From Astragalus membranaceus (lineage: Eukaryota > Streptophyta > Magnoliopsida > Fabales > Fabaceae): a stretch of 64,000 nt of DNA. Under the pieces are notes generated by a model, which was not told where the DNA came from, ran no database searches, and worked only from the letters and a program-made list of their open reading frames with translations. The stretch lies in assembly GCA_039519185.1 (NCBI GenBank), contig CM076854.1, positions 72,287,948 through 72,351,947 on the forward strand. The letters run 5' to 3'. This document shows positions 32,235 to 43,948 of this stretch, piece by piece. Both the position numbers and the translations under genes were made by a program. Numbering within the stretch: position 1 is the stretch's first letter; each line of letters starts with the position of its first letter.

Positions 32235-32515
32235 CAATATAGGTTTTATTCCATGAAAGATGTCAGTTACTGTCATTTTAGTCCCTTAAAACTCCTATGT
32301 TTCAGGGACTAAAATGACAGTAAGTGACATCTTTCAGGGACTAAAATGAGATAAACGTGCAACATTGACAGAGTTAAAGAAGCACATTAACGGGAGGGAC
32401 TAACGTGACAGACGGATTACACATTGAGGGACCTTTTTGCATTTTCGCTCGAATGAGAGACCGAATTGACAGCGAGTTACACTTCCAGGGACCAAAATGG
32501 CTATTAACCCAAAGT
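32235..32515. mobile_element. MULE-like MITE fragment
   Basis: It contains the foldback 'gatgtcagttactgtcattt' / 'aaatgacagtaagtgacatc' and ends 'ccaaaatggctattaaccc', a TIR-like end of the GGGTTAATAGCC type. The other end is not clear. Confidence 0.45.
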
Positions 32516-33084
32516 TTTCACGAAATAGTCGATATAATTTTTCCTGTTTCCTTGCCAGGATCTCTATATAAAAGTTGGTCTATAGAGCTTTCTAGGTTCT
32601 ATCTAGTCGGCCGACAGAAAAGTAGGTTCTACACAATGAGCTGGCTAACATAATGTAGGTTAGACCTTTACTAGTCATTAGAATCTTATAATAAGGTTTG
32701 CAACTATTACTAGCTATTTCTATTTGATGGTATACTCCAATCCTTCTAGAAGTATTGCTATACTTTTGGATTTGAAGACTGGTTTTTTTTCCTTTGAGAA
32801 TCTTTATCATACTCCTTGTACCGAACTAAGGACTAATCTTTTTGGGTGAACGAGTTGAGAATATTATCCCATATATCGATTCTCTAACATTCATAAAGTA
32901 TTATATGTTAGGTTTGAGGAGTTCTAGGCATATGGTGAAGAGAGATATTCCGGGTTAGGAAATTCCTAGTATGTCGGAATCTATTAGCTTTTTAACTAGA
33001 GAAAACTAACTTGAAGAACTTGGTTTAAATAATTAATCTAGCACCTATTAGTTTATGCTTCTTATCACGATGGGAGGTACTACT
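32516..33084. other. Unclassified, left flank of the TR-GAG insertion
   Basis: No gene. Short repeats of 'aggttctatc' and 'gtaggttctac' occur and continue after the inserted element at 36590-36710, where 'ctaacctattctagacgtaa' is present twice. 32516-33079 and 36372-37075 were contiguous before the insertion. Confidence 0.45.
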
Positions 33085-33532
33085 TGTTGAGTACCGTGCT
33101 TCCGATCTTGATCGCCTTAAGCAGTTGGTAGGAGTTTTATCCTTGATTCTGTTTATGTCTTTCAGTCTTAAGATGGTCGATCTTGAGGAGGTCGACCTTG
33201 TTCAGCCTTGACTTGGTCGATCTTGAGGAGGTCGATCTTCTTCAGCCTTGACTTGGTCGATCTTGAGGTGGCGGGGTTGTACCTGCAATAACACTCCGAC
33301 GCTCAAGTCAGTATTTGAGTGAATGAGTCTAAGTTGTAAAGAGATCCTTCTTTATGAGCATTGAGTGTGGTATTTATAGAGATTTGAAGGTGCTTGGCTT
33401 GATGCATTTGGGCCGTTCGATCTTGCATAATGATCATGGCCGTTGATGAATGGATTTCACTTCCACGAATGGGCCTCTAAGTAATTGGGCTTTGGGGGGG
33501 TGTAAATAACAGAAATTCTAATTACCATAACA
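33085..33532 (-). repeat. 3' LTR of the TR-GAG element
   Basis: 448 bp. On the plus strand it runs TGTTGAGTACC...CCATAACA. It contains three copies of a roughly 33-bp unit with 'cagccttgacttggtcgatc' and 'ttgaggaggtcgat'. A TATA-like 'gtatttatagag' occurs at 33371 when read on the plus strand. Confidence 0.9.
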
Positions 33533-34588
33533 GTGGCCCCCCAAGTCTGGTCGCTTGAGGAGCGATCTTGACTTGATAGGATGATGCGGTGTTGCGTTTT
33601 CGGCTTTTTGAGTAGAAGTTCCTTTAGTCCTGAGCTGATGCCGATCTTGAAATTTAGGACCTTGTTACGAGCTTTATGAATGCTTTTTTAATTCTGCATG
33701 TCATGTATGTCGTTTCGCACCCGAGGGACTCGAGGTGGATATGTACGATGTTTCCAGATTACGAGCTTTATGAATGCTTTTTTAATTCTGCATGTCATGT
33801 ATGTCGTTTTGCACCCGAGGGACTCGAGGTGGATATGTACGATGAAAGAACGTTGGTAAATGAGGAACTCGATTTACCGGGCTCGAACCTATAGGGCAGT
33901 TTACCAGGACTCGGCCCAGATTTAACTCGCCCTGTAGGGGTATCGGCAGCTGTGGCCGATGGTCGTTCTTAGGACGTTTCGATCCTTGAAGACCTGGTCT
34001 CTTTGAGATAGTTTACTGAGACTCGGCTCGGATTTAACCGTTTTCTCAAAGAGTTTGCGACCTTGGGTGGTCGCTCAGGGAGATCATTTAAGATCGGTCC
34101 CCGGTGGAGGAAAACGGGAACCATTTCCTCGTTGACGGCGTGGAGGACAACGATGATCGTCGAGATCGTTATGTTGTCGAGCCGGAGGAGAACGGGAACC
34201 ATTCCCTCGTTGACGGCGTGGAGGACAACGATGATCGTCGAGATCGTTATGTTGTCGATCTTGCAGGGAGAATGATTAAATGAGCTGTAGAACTATCAGA
34301 TTTCGGAATTACGTATGAAGCTCGAACAGCTTTAAAAGCACAAGTTTTGGCGAAATGATCCCAGCTAACATCGAATCTGATGTACGGATCCTACCTGTCG
34401 ATGGATTCTCTAACCCAAAAGATTGACAAAACTTGGAACGCAACGAAGCTGAAGAGTTATTATCTTTCGAAAAAGGGATCGTGTACATTTCGCATAAGGG
34501 ACACCATAGCGTGCTCCGATCTTATGTAAATACAAACGACTTATTTATAATGGAGAAAGGTAACCTTTCCGAGGTTCCACGAATTCTT
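33533..34588 (-). other. Non-coding 3' part of the TR-GAG element, with repeats
   Basis: 33664-33843 holds a roughly 94-bp tandem duplication ('acgagctttatgaatgc', 'ctcgaggtggatatgtacg'). 34108-34260 holds a roughly 75-bp duplication ('gagaacgggaaccattccct', 'gacaacgatgatcgtcgag') that resembles the gag-coding stretch at 35380-35440, so a piece of gag was copied downstream. A G-rich tract '(c)caagtctgg' with 'ggcccccc' at 33534-33545 is the polypurine tract on the minus strand. Confidence 0.7.
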
Positions 34589-35866
34589 TCAGTGATCGAT
34601 GTCGATGCGGGGTTTTGATGGTTCGGCATGTGACGATACTTTGTCGATCTTGGCATTCTCTTCTTCGTTGATGAAACACTGGGATAGCTCGAGGAACTCC
34701 TGCAAGGTGTTAGGTTCCCAAGTGTTAATATGCTTTCGGAACGAGCTTCCAGGAAGCAGACCTTGGGCCATGAAGAAGATTCGAAAAGTGTCGTCTAATT
34801 GTCGAACCTGAAGAGCTTCGTTGTTGAATCGCTCTATGTATTCTCTCAGGGGCTCGTTTCCCCTTTGTACAATGGATGCTAAAACATTCTTGTTTTTGGG
34901 TTTGCTCTTGGAATGGGCAAAGTGCACCGAGAAATGTTTCGCTAATTGGTCCCACGAGGAAATGGTGTTCGATCTTAACGTCCGAAACCATTCGGAAGCC
35001 ATTTTGTCCAGGGTTAATGGGAATATTCGGCATTTCATTTCCATTGGTACGTTCCGGTAATGCATGGTCGTGTCAAACTGATCGAGATGCCTGTCGGGAT
35101 CGCCCGTTCCGTCGTAAGTCTTCAGTCCTCCAGGTGGTTTTTCGAGATAACGTGGGACTCGGAAATTATCGATTGCTTTTGTGAACGGACCTTTTTGCCC
35201 AGGTTGATTCGCCCGAGATTGTGGTTGGTGTCTGTAATGAGGATCGGGATGTCCGTACCGTCGCGGTTGATTGTTTTGAATGTTGTAACGGCTCCTTGAA
35301 CGTCGTCTTGGCGAGGTCGAGTCCCTGTGTGGATGATGTTGAGGGGGGTTATATGATCCTTCAAGATTTTCGAAACGTCGAACCGGAGGAGGACGGGAAC
35401 CATTCCCTCGGTGACGACGTGGGGGAGAACGATGATTGAGCTTTCTCCTAGGGGGTGATCGACGAAAGAGTCTTCTTTGAGTTGGGTTTCTTTCCTCAAG
35501 GGAGTCATGCCCGGACGATTGTTGGTCCGGAACGTTCCGACCTTGAAGCCTTGCTACCTCGGCTTCGAGGTTAGTGAAACGGTCGCTTCTTTCTTCGTTT
35601 ACGGCTTCTTGTCGGGCCAGTAGCTGAATGAGCCGTTGAACCGCATCGGTCAAAGCTGGAAGTAATTGAGGAGGCGGTGGTAAGCTCGCTTCATCTGTGC
35701 TTGAATGTACTCGGGGCGGTCCTGTGTTGGGATATTGGCTTCGAGCTTGTGATGAATTTGTGAGTTCCTGGACGTGGCCTTCAGGGGTTCGTTGAGGACC
35801 GACCTCGGGTTCGGCCATTAGACTAGCCGGTCTTGATTGGCGTGTTGGCACCATTTTTAAGATCAA
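34589..35866 (-). CDS. Retrotransposon Gag polyprotein (TR-GAG element)
   Basis: The 425-residue frame is intact. The N-terminal half is proline- and arginine-rich (R-S-P-P-R-R, R-R-H-R-G-N-G). It is followed by a Retrotrans_gag domain at about 240-400, with blocks G-L-K-T-Y-D-G-T-G-D-P, E-W-F-R-T-L, W-D-Q-L-A-K-H-F and L-R-E-Y-I-E-R-F. This forms the capsid of gypsy-type (Tat/Athila-like) elements. No zinc knuckle precedes the stop, and no pol follows, so the normal gag-pol continuation is lost. The start is the ATG at 35866, about 30 bases from the PBS. An alternative start at M-A-E-P is 17 residues further in. The intact frame inside a young element is compatible with capsid production. 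Reverse transcriptase must come from another element. Confidence 0.88.
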   Translation of the reverse strand: MILKMVPTRQSRPASLMAEPEVGPQRTPEGHVQELTNSSQARSQYPNTGPPRVHSSTDEASLPPPPQLLPALTDAVQRLIQLLARQEAVNEERSDRFTNLEAEVARLQGRNVPDQQSSGHDSLEERNPTQRRLFRRSPPRRKLNHRSPPRRHRGNGSRPPPVRRFENLEGSYNPPQHHPHRDSTSPRRRSRSRYNIQNNQPRRYGHPDPHYRHQPQSRANQPGQKGPFTKAIDNFRVPRYLEKPPGGLKTYDGTGDPDRHLDQFDTTMHYRNVPMEMKCRIFPLTLDKMASEWFRTLRSNTISSWDQLAKHFSVHFAHSKSKPKNKNVLASIVQRGNEPLREYIERFNNEALQVRQLDDTFRIFFMAQGLLPGSSFRKHINTWEPNTLQEFLELSQCFINEEENAKIDKVSSHAEPSKPRIDIDH

Positions 35867-35897
35867 GGAGATGGTGGGAAAAATAGGGTACTGATTC

Positions 35898-35914
35898 TCC
35901 CACTGTGGTCGCCA
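35898..35914 (-). other. Primer-binding site of the TR-GAG element
   Basis: On the minus strand it reads TGGCGACCACAGTGGGA, one base from the LTR end ACAT. It is identical to the PBS of the non-autonomous elements at 3091 and 45029. Confidence 0.75.
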
Positions 35915-35915
35915 A

Positions 35916-36366
35916 TGTTCAGTACCGTGCTTCCGATCTTGATAGATCGCCTTAAGCAGTTGGTAGGAGTTTTATCCTTGATTCTGTTTATGTCTTTCAG
36001 TCTTAAGATGGTCGATCTTGAGGAGGTCGACCTTGTTCAGCCTTGACTTGGTCGATCTTGAGGAGGTCGATCTTCTTCAGCCTTGACTTGGTCGATCTTG
36101 AGGTGGCGGGGTTGTACCTGCAATAACACTCCGACGCTCAAGTCAGTATTTGAGTGAATGAGTCTAAGTTGTAAAGAGATCCTTCTTTATGAGCATTGAG
36201 TGTGGTATTTATAGAGATTTGAAGGTGCTTGGCTTGATGCATTTGGGCCGTTCGATCTTGCATAATGATCATGGCCGTTGATGAATGGATTTCACTTCCA
36301 CGAATGGGCCTCTAAGTAATTGGGCTTTGAGGGGTGTAAATAACAGAAATTCTAATTACCATAACA
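35916..36366 (-). repeat. 5' LTR of the TR-GAG element
   Basis: 451 bp. On the plus strand it starts TGTTCAGTACC and ends CCATAACA, followed by CTACT. It differs from the left LTR by a 4-bp insertion ('gatagatcgcc') and a shorter G run. Confidence 0.9.
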
Positions 36367-37975
36367 CTACTTATTTTTACTATATTAGTACTACTGCCTT
36401 CGAGGATATTCTTGGAAACTAAAATATGATCTATGTCTAGGATTGTTCTAGCTTAATAAGGTTCGTGAATTCTATCTTGTTTTACTTGTATCATGTTGGA
36501 GTATCTATTCATCTCAGAAGACCAACAAGTATTCGAGGAAAACTTAACGGTTACTCGGAATGGTTCTAGGTGTCTATTCTAATGTAAGGTTCTAACCTAT
36601 TCTAGACGTAAGGTTCTATCTTTGCCTTCCTCTCGCTCTATTGATTCCGTGTGTCTCTTGGTGATGTGTCGGCCTAACCTATTCTAGACGTAAGGTTCTA
36701 TCTGAATTTTAAGCCTTTGCAGTTCTAAAGGAGAAGCTTTAAGGATATTTAGATAACTGATTGATATATGAATCCTATTTTATGATCAATATGGCTGCTA
36801 TCGTTTGAGGAAAGAAATTAATCTCCCTCAGAAATGAGTTGAAGCTACTTTTGGCTGCTATCTAGTTTTCAATGCAATTTCTATCCTAAAGATAATTGAA
36901 GATGTGTAGGTAATATAATCTAATTAACATGTTACCACTTAGCAAATATTAACAACATTCACAACCAATAATTAGTTTAGCCTCTAACTAAACTAAGCAT
37001 CACAATTAACTACTCAACATGCAAGTGAATTAAAATAATTTAGGCATATAAGTTTGGGCTCTAAACTTGAGATGTTACATATTTCCTCAAAGGAGAATAT
37101 CTTAAACGAACATGATAATTATTATATATGGACTTTGATGATTAGATTCTTATAACATCAATCCAAGTTGTAAATATGGGTGATAAACATTATTTGACTT
37201 ATATTCGATTTTAATCATTAATCTATATTATATGATTAAAATCAACTCTCAAAATTTAGGAACTTGTTATTCTCTACTAAGAAAGTTATGAGAACTTTTG
37301 ATTGCTCTCTTTGTTTCCTAGGATAACGTGTAGAAACTTTTTCTCAAAAAGAAAAACTCGTCGGTTACAAAGTATTCAGTCAATACTATCCGACCCTCCT
37401 CTGGCCCCAAAGAAGGCTCCTATTGTTGTTGTAGAAGAAGACGACTTTGACATTGTTTTGAAACCTTTTGTCAATTTACCACCCCTACAACAAAACAGAG
37501 ATATTGTGTTCGAAATGGGAAATCCAAATCTCAATTTTTACACCCCTCTGTTCAACACCAACATCCCCCTTGGTGTTGTTTGATCCCAATCATCCTTAGA
37601 AACTCGTAGGTATTTGGAATTAACTGATGAGATGGGACCAAAAAAACACTAGTACTCAAAGAAGTTTAAACATGTTGGTCAAAAGATCATGTCCTGTATA
37701 AAATATTTTTTTGCCAAAACTGCTCATTCAGTCGATGCTATTTCTGCAAACAATGTTGCAGAAATGTACTGCAACGACAGCAGGAGGAGGTCAACTTGAG
37801 AAGATGGGGTTGCATATATAGACTTTGGATGTTGATTCATTTTATAGAAACCTATCATTTACCTGCTTTATGTCTTAACTTCAGTTTAGTGTAGTTGTTT
37901 TGTTTCCTACTTTTGTTTTCATTGTACTAAATAAGAGTCAACATCATGATGTCTAGATTCTCGGCATGTACTTAA
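36367..37975. other. Unclassified; degenerate repeat related to 1-1590
   Basis: 36367-37075 continues the unclassified sequence at 32516-33084. From 37076 onward it carries diverged copies of the block at 1-1590 ('aactctcaaaatttaggaac', 'gataacgtgtagaaac'). A 93-codon plus-strand frame at 37302-37583 (M-L-S-L-F-P-R-I, acidic V-V-E-E-D-D-F-D) overlaps this repeat and has no domain I know; I do not call it a gene. Confidence 0.4.
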
Positions 37976-39778
37976 TGTAACATCTCTAATTTAGCTAATT
38001 TCATTTATTGAAATTAGCAAGTTCATGTTTAATTAATTAGCTAATTTGAATAATTAGGCATAAATAATGATATGTCATAGTTGATTAATTCCCAATAATA
38101 TGTGTGTGTGTGTGTATGCCTTGATGAATGATTGATGGTTTAAGTGGTTTTTATGTGAGGAATCAAAAGAGGGTTAAGTATAAGGGTATATGGGTCTTTT
38201 CGCATTCATTTTCCCATCAGCTGAATATACACACACAAGACACAAGATACAACACAGTACCCTCATTTTCATCGCAAGAGGTGAGTTCTATACTCGCTTA
38301 GGGATTTGTTTTCCGAGTATGTGACTGCATGTTTTCTGAATCGAATGATATCGAGTCTCGTTTTCCTAAAATTTCGTTTAAACCGTAATTGCGAAAATGT
38401 GTATTTTTGATATTCTGAATGTGGTGATTGCTTGATGAATGATTGATGAATTGTTGATTGTTTGGACTGGATAAATTGCTGTTATTGAAGGTTGATGTGT
38501 TAGGAATCGATCAGAGCGGAATTTGGACTCGAAACGGAATTGAAGTTTTGCACGAAATGGCATTTTACAAGTCTGTGTAATCGGCACGGACCGTGCACCC
38601 TCAGTGCACGGGTCGTGCGCTTCCTTCGGTTACATGCTTGTGAAATATCATTTCACGCACGGACCGTGCGGCATTCAGCACGGGTCATGCGTGGAGTTCG
38701 TTTACCTACGCAAATATTTTTACAATGCGCACGGGTCGTGCGCCTTAGCGCACGGACCGTGCGTCCATTTTGGGTTCCCTTTTTCAAAACACGTTTTAAG
38801 TCACTCCAATTGATTCCAAACTCATTCCAATCCCTTCCCCAACCCTATGTAATGATAAGTAAACCGTAAATCGTGGAAAAGGCATAGGTATGAATGAAAT
38901 TGTGGAAATTTCCCAAGTATGATAAATGATGATACCGATTAGGTTCACGAGTGAGAACACATGTATATGTTAAATAATGAAATGATAAAGAATTACTTGA
39001 CATTATTCAAGGTATGTTAATGAAATGACTTGACATTATTCAAGGTATGTTAATGTAATAATTGAGGTGACGACCTCCATGAATAGCACACTAGGGGAGG
39101 GAAGTCATGAGCCCGTAACCTAGGCCCCGTCTATGTTTGCCCACTGATGAAAGGATTAGTGGATTTGGTTCACCGGGGGACTGAAACTGCAGGTCTCCGG
39201 TGTTGTATTAGTATGCCATGTTCGACCATTGGTGAAAGGATCAGTGGTCTAAGTTATGAAAAGTACACGTAGCGTATATGCTACGAATGAAAATGATGCA
39301 TAATGAACCGTTAGCGTTGGTAAGGGGTCTCGATAGGATTCACTGAGATAATGTTTATCTCACCCTTTAATTTAATGTTGTTGTTTTTCAGAGAAACAAG
39401 GATAACCGAAAGCAGTGAAGCATGGCTAGATGATGTTTCGCACGATGACATTGAAGACTAGTTAGCTGCTTATGTTAATTCTAGTTTTAAGTACTTCGAT
39501 TATATGACTTGTACTCGTACTTAAAGTTGTATATCAGTTTCCGCTTTATTTCTGCATTTGGATATTGAACTTTAGGAATGAGGCGAGGATGTCTAACTAT
39601 GAAGCTTAAGTTAACTATGTACCTCTTTTTGAAGTGTTAAAATATGAGTGGTACTTTGACATGTTTAGTCAAAGTTTTAGTATTGTTCAATGTCCATAAA
39701 ACATGAATAATACTCTAATGCATGCTATGAAAGTATATTCTAGTATATCCACTAGGTGTGATATCTCAGGGTGTTACA
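37976..39778 (+). mobile_element. Solo LTR of a gypsy family related to the one at 6906-13055
   Basis: The 1803-bp unit begins TGTAACATCTC and ends GGGTGTTACA. A perfect 5-bp target duplication CTTAA flanks it (37971-37975 and 39779-39783). The ends match those of the gypsy LTR, and so do internal blocks such as 'gggaagtcatgagccc' with 'aggcccc' at 39097-39130, read on the opposite strand in that LTR. No internal region remains. Recombination between two LTRs of one element explains this. Confidence 0.85.
38584..38762. repeat. Cluster of palindromic GCACGGACCGTGC motifs in the solo LTR
   Basis: The 13-base palindrome GCACGGACCGTGC is perfect at 38584-38596, 38657-38669 and 38750-38762. Variants 'gcacgggtcgtgc' and 'gcacgggtcatgc' lie between. 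Similar motifs cluster in the gypsy LTR at 11876-11935 and 54466-54525. Confidence 0.85.
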
Positions 39779-40609
39779 CTTAATGTGACCAAAATTTGAA
39801 TGGAAGAAGACAATAAATGAGGTTATAATTAGAACATAATTGTGTCAATTATTTTATGTTGGCTATTTATTACCAATGATCCATTTGATTAGCGACTTAT
39901 GTTATGTAATTTTGTAAGTCTTACTGATTCACCCACTAAGTTTCCAAACCTATTGATTCAACACGATGGCCTGTGACAGATCTTCGGTGACGGGTGGATT
40001 GGACATCAATCCGTTAAAATTGTAAATGTATGAGTTGAATTGGTTTTATCTGATTCGTCCATTTGCCACCCCTAAATTCATGTAACATCAATCTTATCTG
40101 TATACAAGATTCATCAACATTGTCTTACTTAAATATAATTTAAACCATTAATCTATTTTATATGCTTAAAACTAACTCTCAAAATCTAGGAGCTTGTCGA
40201 TGCTGTTCTGGAAAAGGTACGAAGACTATTGATTGCTTGTAGTATATTTTGGGATAATGTGTATCATTTTCTTTAGCGAAAAATAACTCATCGATTGCAG
40301 TATATTAGGTAAACACTAATTGTCCCTCCTCTAAACACTGCAAGGGCAATCTGACAAATGACGGTCATGTTCTACAAAGAGAATGACGATTCAAAGATGG
40401 AAAGGTGGTCAAGTGGGTACTAGATTGGTTGTCTAGTTTGGCGTATTCACTATCAAATGGTTTGCATTTTTCAGTTTGTTTTTTTTTGAATTCTCATTCT
40501 TTGCCAGAATGTCGTCAAAGTCAACATTCATTTAGTAGAACCTTAATTTAATAGTCTTTGGGTCAACACTAGTCGACCCTCCTCTCACTCTGTGGGGGTA
40601 ATCTAACAC

Positions 40610-40872
40610 TTTGTGAATTTTGTTTGTAGTCTGTGTAAATAAACACTCACTTTTTGTCCCCACACTTTCCTCAATAGATGCTTTTAGTTCTTCATGCTTT
40701 TTTAAGAACTTAGGAGCACTGTAAAAGGCCAAAAAAATCGCTATTAAAAGTCATGAGAAACTAAAAGCATCGACGAAGAAAAATATAGAGACTAAACATG
40801 AGTGAAATTTTTTATAGGGGAGAAAAATAATATACGTAAGTTTTTGAGGGACGAAAAACATATTTAACCCTA
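40610..40872. mobile_element. Diverged MITE copy
   Basis: It shares 'gatgcttttagttcttcatg', 'gctattaaaagtcatgagaa' and the end 'acgaaaaacatatttaaccc' with the MITE at 1717-2011. The left end is degraded. Confidence 0.55.
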
Positions 40873-40961
40873 AAAATAATATCAAATGTTGTCCAAAAAG
40901 ATAAGGATATAAATGTAATACAATAGTAAAAGAGGGGTATAGTTAATACAAGAATTATAGC

Positions 40962-40963
<2 letters not shown>

Positions 40964-41014
<51 letters not shown>
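40964..41014. repeat. (TA)n microsatellite
   Basis: About 25 uninterrupted TA dinucleotides. Confidence 0.95.
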
Positions 41015-41018
<4 letters not shown>

Positions 41019-41384
41019 TTATAAATAATAATAGTTGCATTCTAAAAAACTCGGCTTTACTTTAATATGGGGTAAATAGCTAATATGGTATCTCAAATGG
41101 CAGTGTTGTATAACTTAGTCCTTCACATTATCAATATTCCAAATTGGTTCATCCAATTAAAAAAATGTTAATTAAGTTCAACCCCTCTTTTAAATGTATA
41201 AGCATATTCATCTCTAACACTATTCATATAATTTTGAATGCATCTCTGACATTTCCAACTTAATGACATTATAGTCGTCGAGAATACCAATGTAAAGAAG
41301 ACTATGATTAACTTTATAATGTTACGGAGATTATTTTGGAATATTGATAGGCGGTCATGATTAATTAGTGACACCAAAATTGGT

Positions 41385-41494
41385 TACGGATCATGGGTCG
41401 TCGCAAATTCCGTCGCTAAATCAGTTAGTGATGAATTTCTGTTGTTCAGCGACGGATTTTGGACATCTCTAATTTCCGTCTTTTTAGTAGTGTT
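41385..41494. mobile_element. CACTA-like terminal fragment
   Basis: It contains 'gtcgtcgcaaattccgtcgc' and 'cagcgacgg', as in the subterminal repeats of the element at 19440-20067. It ends 'ctttttagtagtg', which on the minus strand is CACTACTAAAAAG, a CACTA-type end. Confidence 0.55.
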
Positions 41495-43653
41495 AGATTC
41501 AGGTAGTGGTGGGAAAGAAATCTAATTATCTGTCATTCATTCAATCCACTCATAAGAAAAAATATATCAAATCCATCTATTACAAAAAAAAATATTATTA
41601 ATGGATTAGATCCGATCCATGAAACTAATATTGTTGATGGTTAATGATTCATCCACTATTTTCTAATACTTATTGGATTATATTAATCAAAAAATATAAA
41701 AACACGTTGGATAATTATTACAAAACTAACAAAATCTTTTATTAAAAGATAAAAATTCAATGTTATCAATAAAAAATAATTAAAAAGAAAAATAACTTGT
41801 GTCTGTTTGGCAGCACAACTCGTGGAGGATATTCGCCGAAAGAGCTCAGATTACCGACGTGGTAGTCTTTCGAAGGATCTTTTGTTGCAGATGACAGTTC
41901 GATATGATTATTTACATTTTTATTTTAGGCATTTTGAATAATTTAAACTATTAATTTATTTTACTTTACAAATTCATATTTTAGTTTTTCAAATTTTTTA
42001 GATAACTTAATGGATGGGTCGGATATCCGTCCATTAAAATTGTAAATGCATGATTTAAATTGTTTTTTATGATAATGATGAATTTGATTTTTCATCCATT
42101 TCTAATGCATTGTAAAGGGATCAATAGATTATTTTAATCTCTCCATCATAGTCCAATTCAAATTTTATGTGATTTGTTCATTTTCCAGCCCTAGATTCAT
42201 GTTACATCAATCCCATTTGTATATAGGAGTCATCAACATTGTTTTACTTAAATCTAATTTAGACCATTAATATATATTATATTGTTAAAATAAACTCTCA
42301 AAACTCAGGAGCTTGACATCATATAGTTCTGACAAAGGTATAAGGACTATTGATCGCTTGTAGTATATTTTGGGATAATGTGTCTTGTTTTTAAGCGGAG
42401 AACAACTCATAGATTGCAGTATATTAGGTAAACACTAATTTTCCTTCCTCTGAACCCTGCAGGGGAAATCTGACATTTGACGGTCATGTTCTACAAAGAG
42501 AATGATGATTCAAAAATGGAAAGGTGGTCAAGTGGCTACTATACTGGTTGTCTAGTTTGGCGTATTCACTATCAAATGGTTTGCATTTTTCAGTCTATTC
42601 TTTTAATTTTCGGCGAAAGAGCTCAGATGACCGACGTGGTGGTGTACGAAGGATCTTTGGTTGTAGATAACGATTTGATATGACTATTTATAATTTTTTA
42701 TTTTTGGGATTTTGAATAATTTAAACTATTAATTTATTTTAATCTCTCCATCATAGTCCAATTCAAATTTTATCTGATTCTTTCATTTGCCACCCCTAGA
42801 TTCACGTAACATTAATCCCATTTGTATATAGGAGTTATCAACATTGTTTTACTTAGATCTAATTTAGACCATTAATCTCTATTATATGGCTAAAATAAAC
42901 TCTCAAAATTTAGGAGCTCGACGTCATGTAGTTCTGACAAAGGTACAAGGACCATTGATCTCTCTTAGCATTTTCTTGGGATAATGTGTTTTGTTTTCTT
43001 CGGGAGAGAATAACTAATGTATTTAGTCAACACTAATTGCCCCTCCTTTGAAACCTGTGGGGGTGATCTGACAAATGACGATCAAGTTTTACTGAGAGAA
43101 TGATAGTTCAAAAATGGAAATGTAATCAAGCGACTATTAGATTGGTTGTTTGGTTTGACATATTTGCTATCACATGGTTTGCATTTTTCAGTCTCTTCCT
43201 GTTTGAATTGTCATTCTTTGTCAGAAATCCATCAAAGTTCATATTCTTTTAGTAGAACTTTAATTTAATAGCCTTTGGGTCAACACTAGTCCACCCTCCT
43301 CTGACCTTTGGTCAAGTTCTATTGAGAGATTTGACTCTTCAAGTATGTAAAGGTGAAAAATTGGTTATAAGATTTATTGTCAGGTTTCACATGGTTACTA
43401 TCTTGTGGTTTGCGTCTTTAAATTCATGGGTCTGAATTTTCATTCTTTGTTGTAACGTTATCAAAGAACATATCTTTAAGCATAATGTAAATTTAATTAA
43501 TAGCCCCTGGGCTATGTTAAAAAATTAGAAAATTATGTCGGTAAATGAATAAATAGAAATAAACAAAATAAAAATTCTTTAAATAATCATAACTTTTTGG
43601 GTATAACAGTACTTGCATCATAAAAAACTTTCTTTTACGTATTTTATTAAGAA

Positions 43654-43948
43654 GGACTAAATATATTTTTGATTCCTAAAATTTACCAATTTAGTTTGTA
43701 GTCCCTTTAAAAAAGTTCACTCAATTTTAGTCCCCACAATTTCCTTCATTGAAGCTTTTAGTCGCTTACGGCTTCAAATAGCACTAATTAAAAGCACGGT
43801 AAAAGGTCAAAATAGTGCTATTAAAAGTCATGAGGAACTAAAAACATCGGCGAAGGAAAATGTGGAGAGTACTAAATGTGAGTGAAAATTATTTGTATGA
43901 ACTGAAACAAAATTCCTTAAATTTTAAGGACCAAAAACATATTTAACC
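43654..43948. mobile_element. MITE, copy B of 1717-2011
   Basis: Same ends and length as copy A, with a few substitutions such as 'cttacggcttcaaatag'. Confidence 0.68.

Larger units (their letters stand above)
33085..36366 (-). mobile_element. Gag-only LTR retrotransposon (TR-GAG type), 3.28 kb
   Basis: Two LTRs of 448 and 451 bp, a target duplication CTACT (33080-33084 and 36367-36371), a PBS beside the right LTR and a G-rich purine tract beside the left LTR define a complete minus-strand element. Its only frame is gag (34589-35866). No protease, reverse transcriptase or integrase is present. This matches the described TR-GAG class of non-autonomous plant elements. The two LTRs are almost identical apart from a 4-bp indel and G-run changes, so the insertion is young. 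Confidence 0.9.
39784..41937. repeat. Older diverged paralogue of the start of the duplicated segment
   Basis: 39962-40560 resembles 1-600, 40610-40872 resembles the MITE at 1717-2011, 41030-41070 resembles 2055-2108, and 41070-41365 resembles 6304-6578. The LINE and LTR insertions of 2109-6287 are missing here, so it preserves the empty site. 41365-41930 is A/T-rich with no gene. Confidence 0.7.

Noticed and set aside
37302..37583. A 93-codon gene with an acidic stretch.
   Set aside because: It overlaps a degenerate repeat block, and there is no homology or conservation in the other copies.
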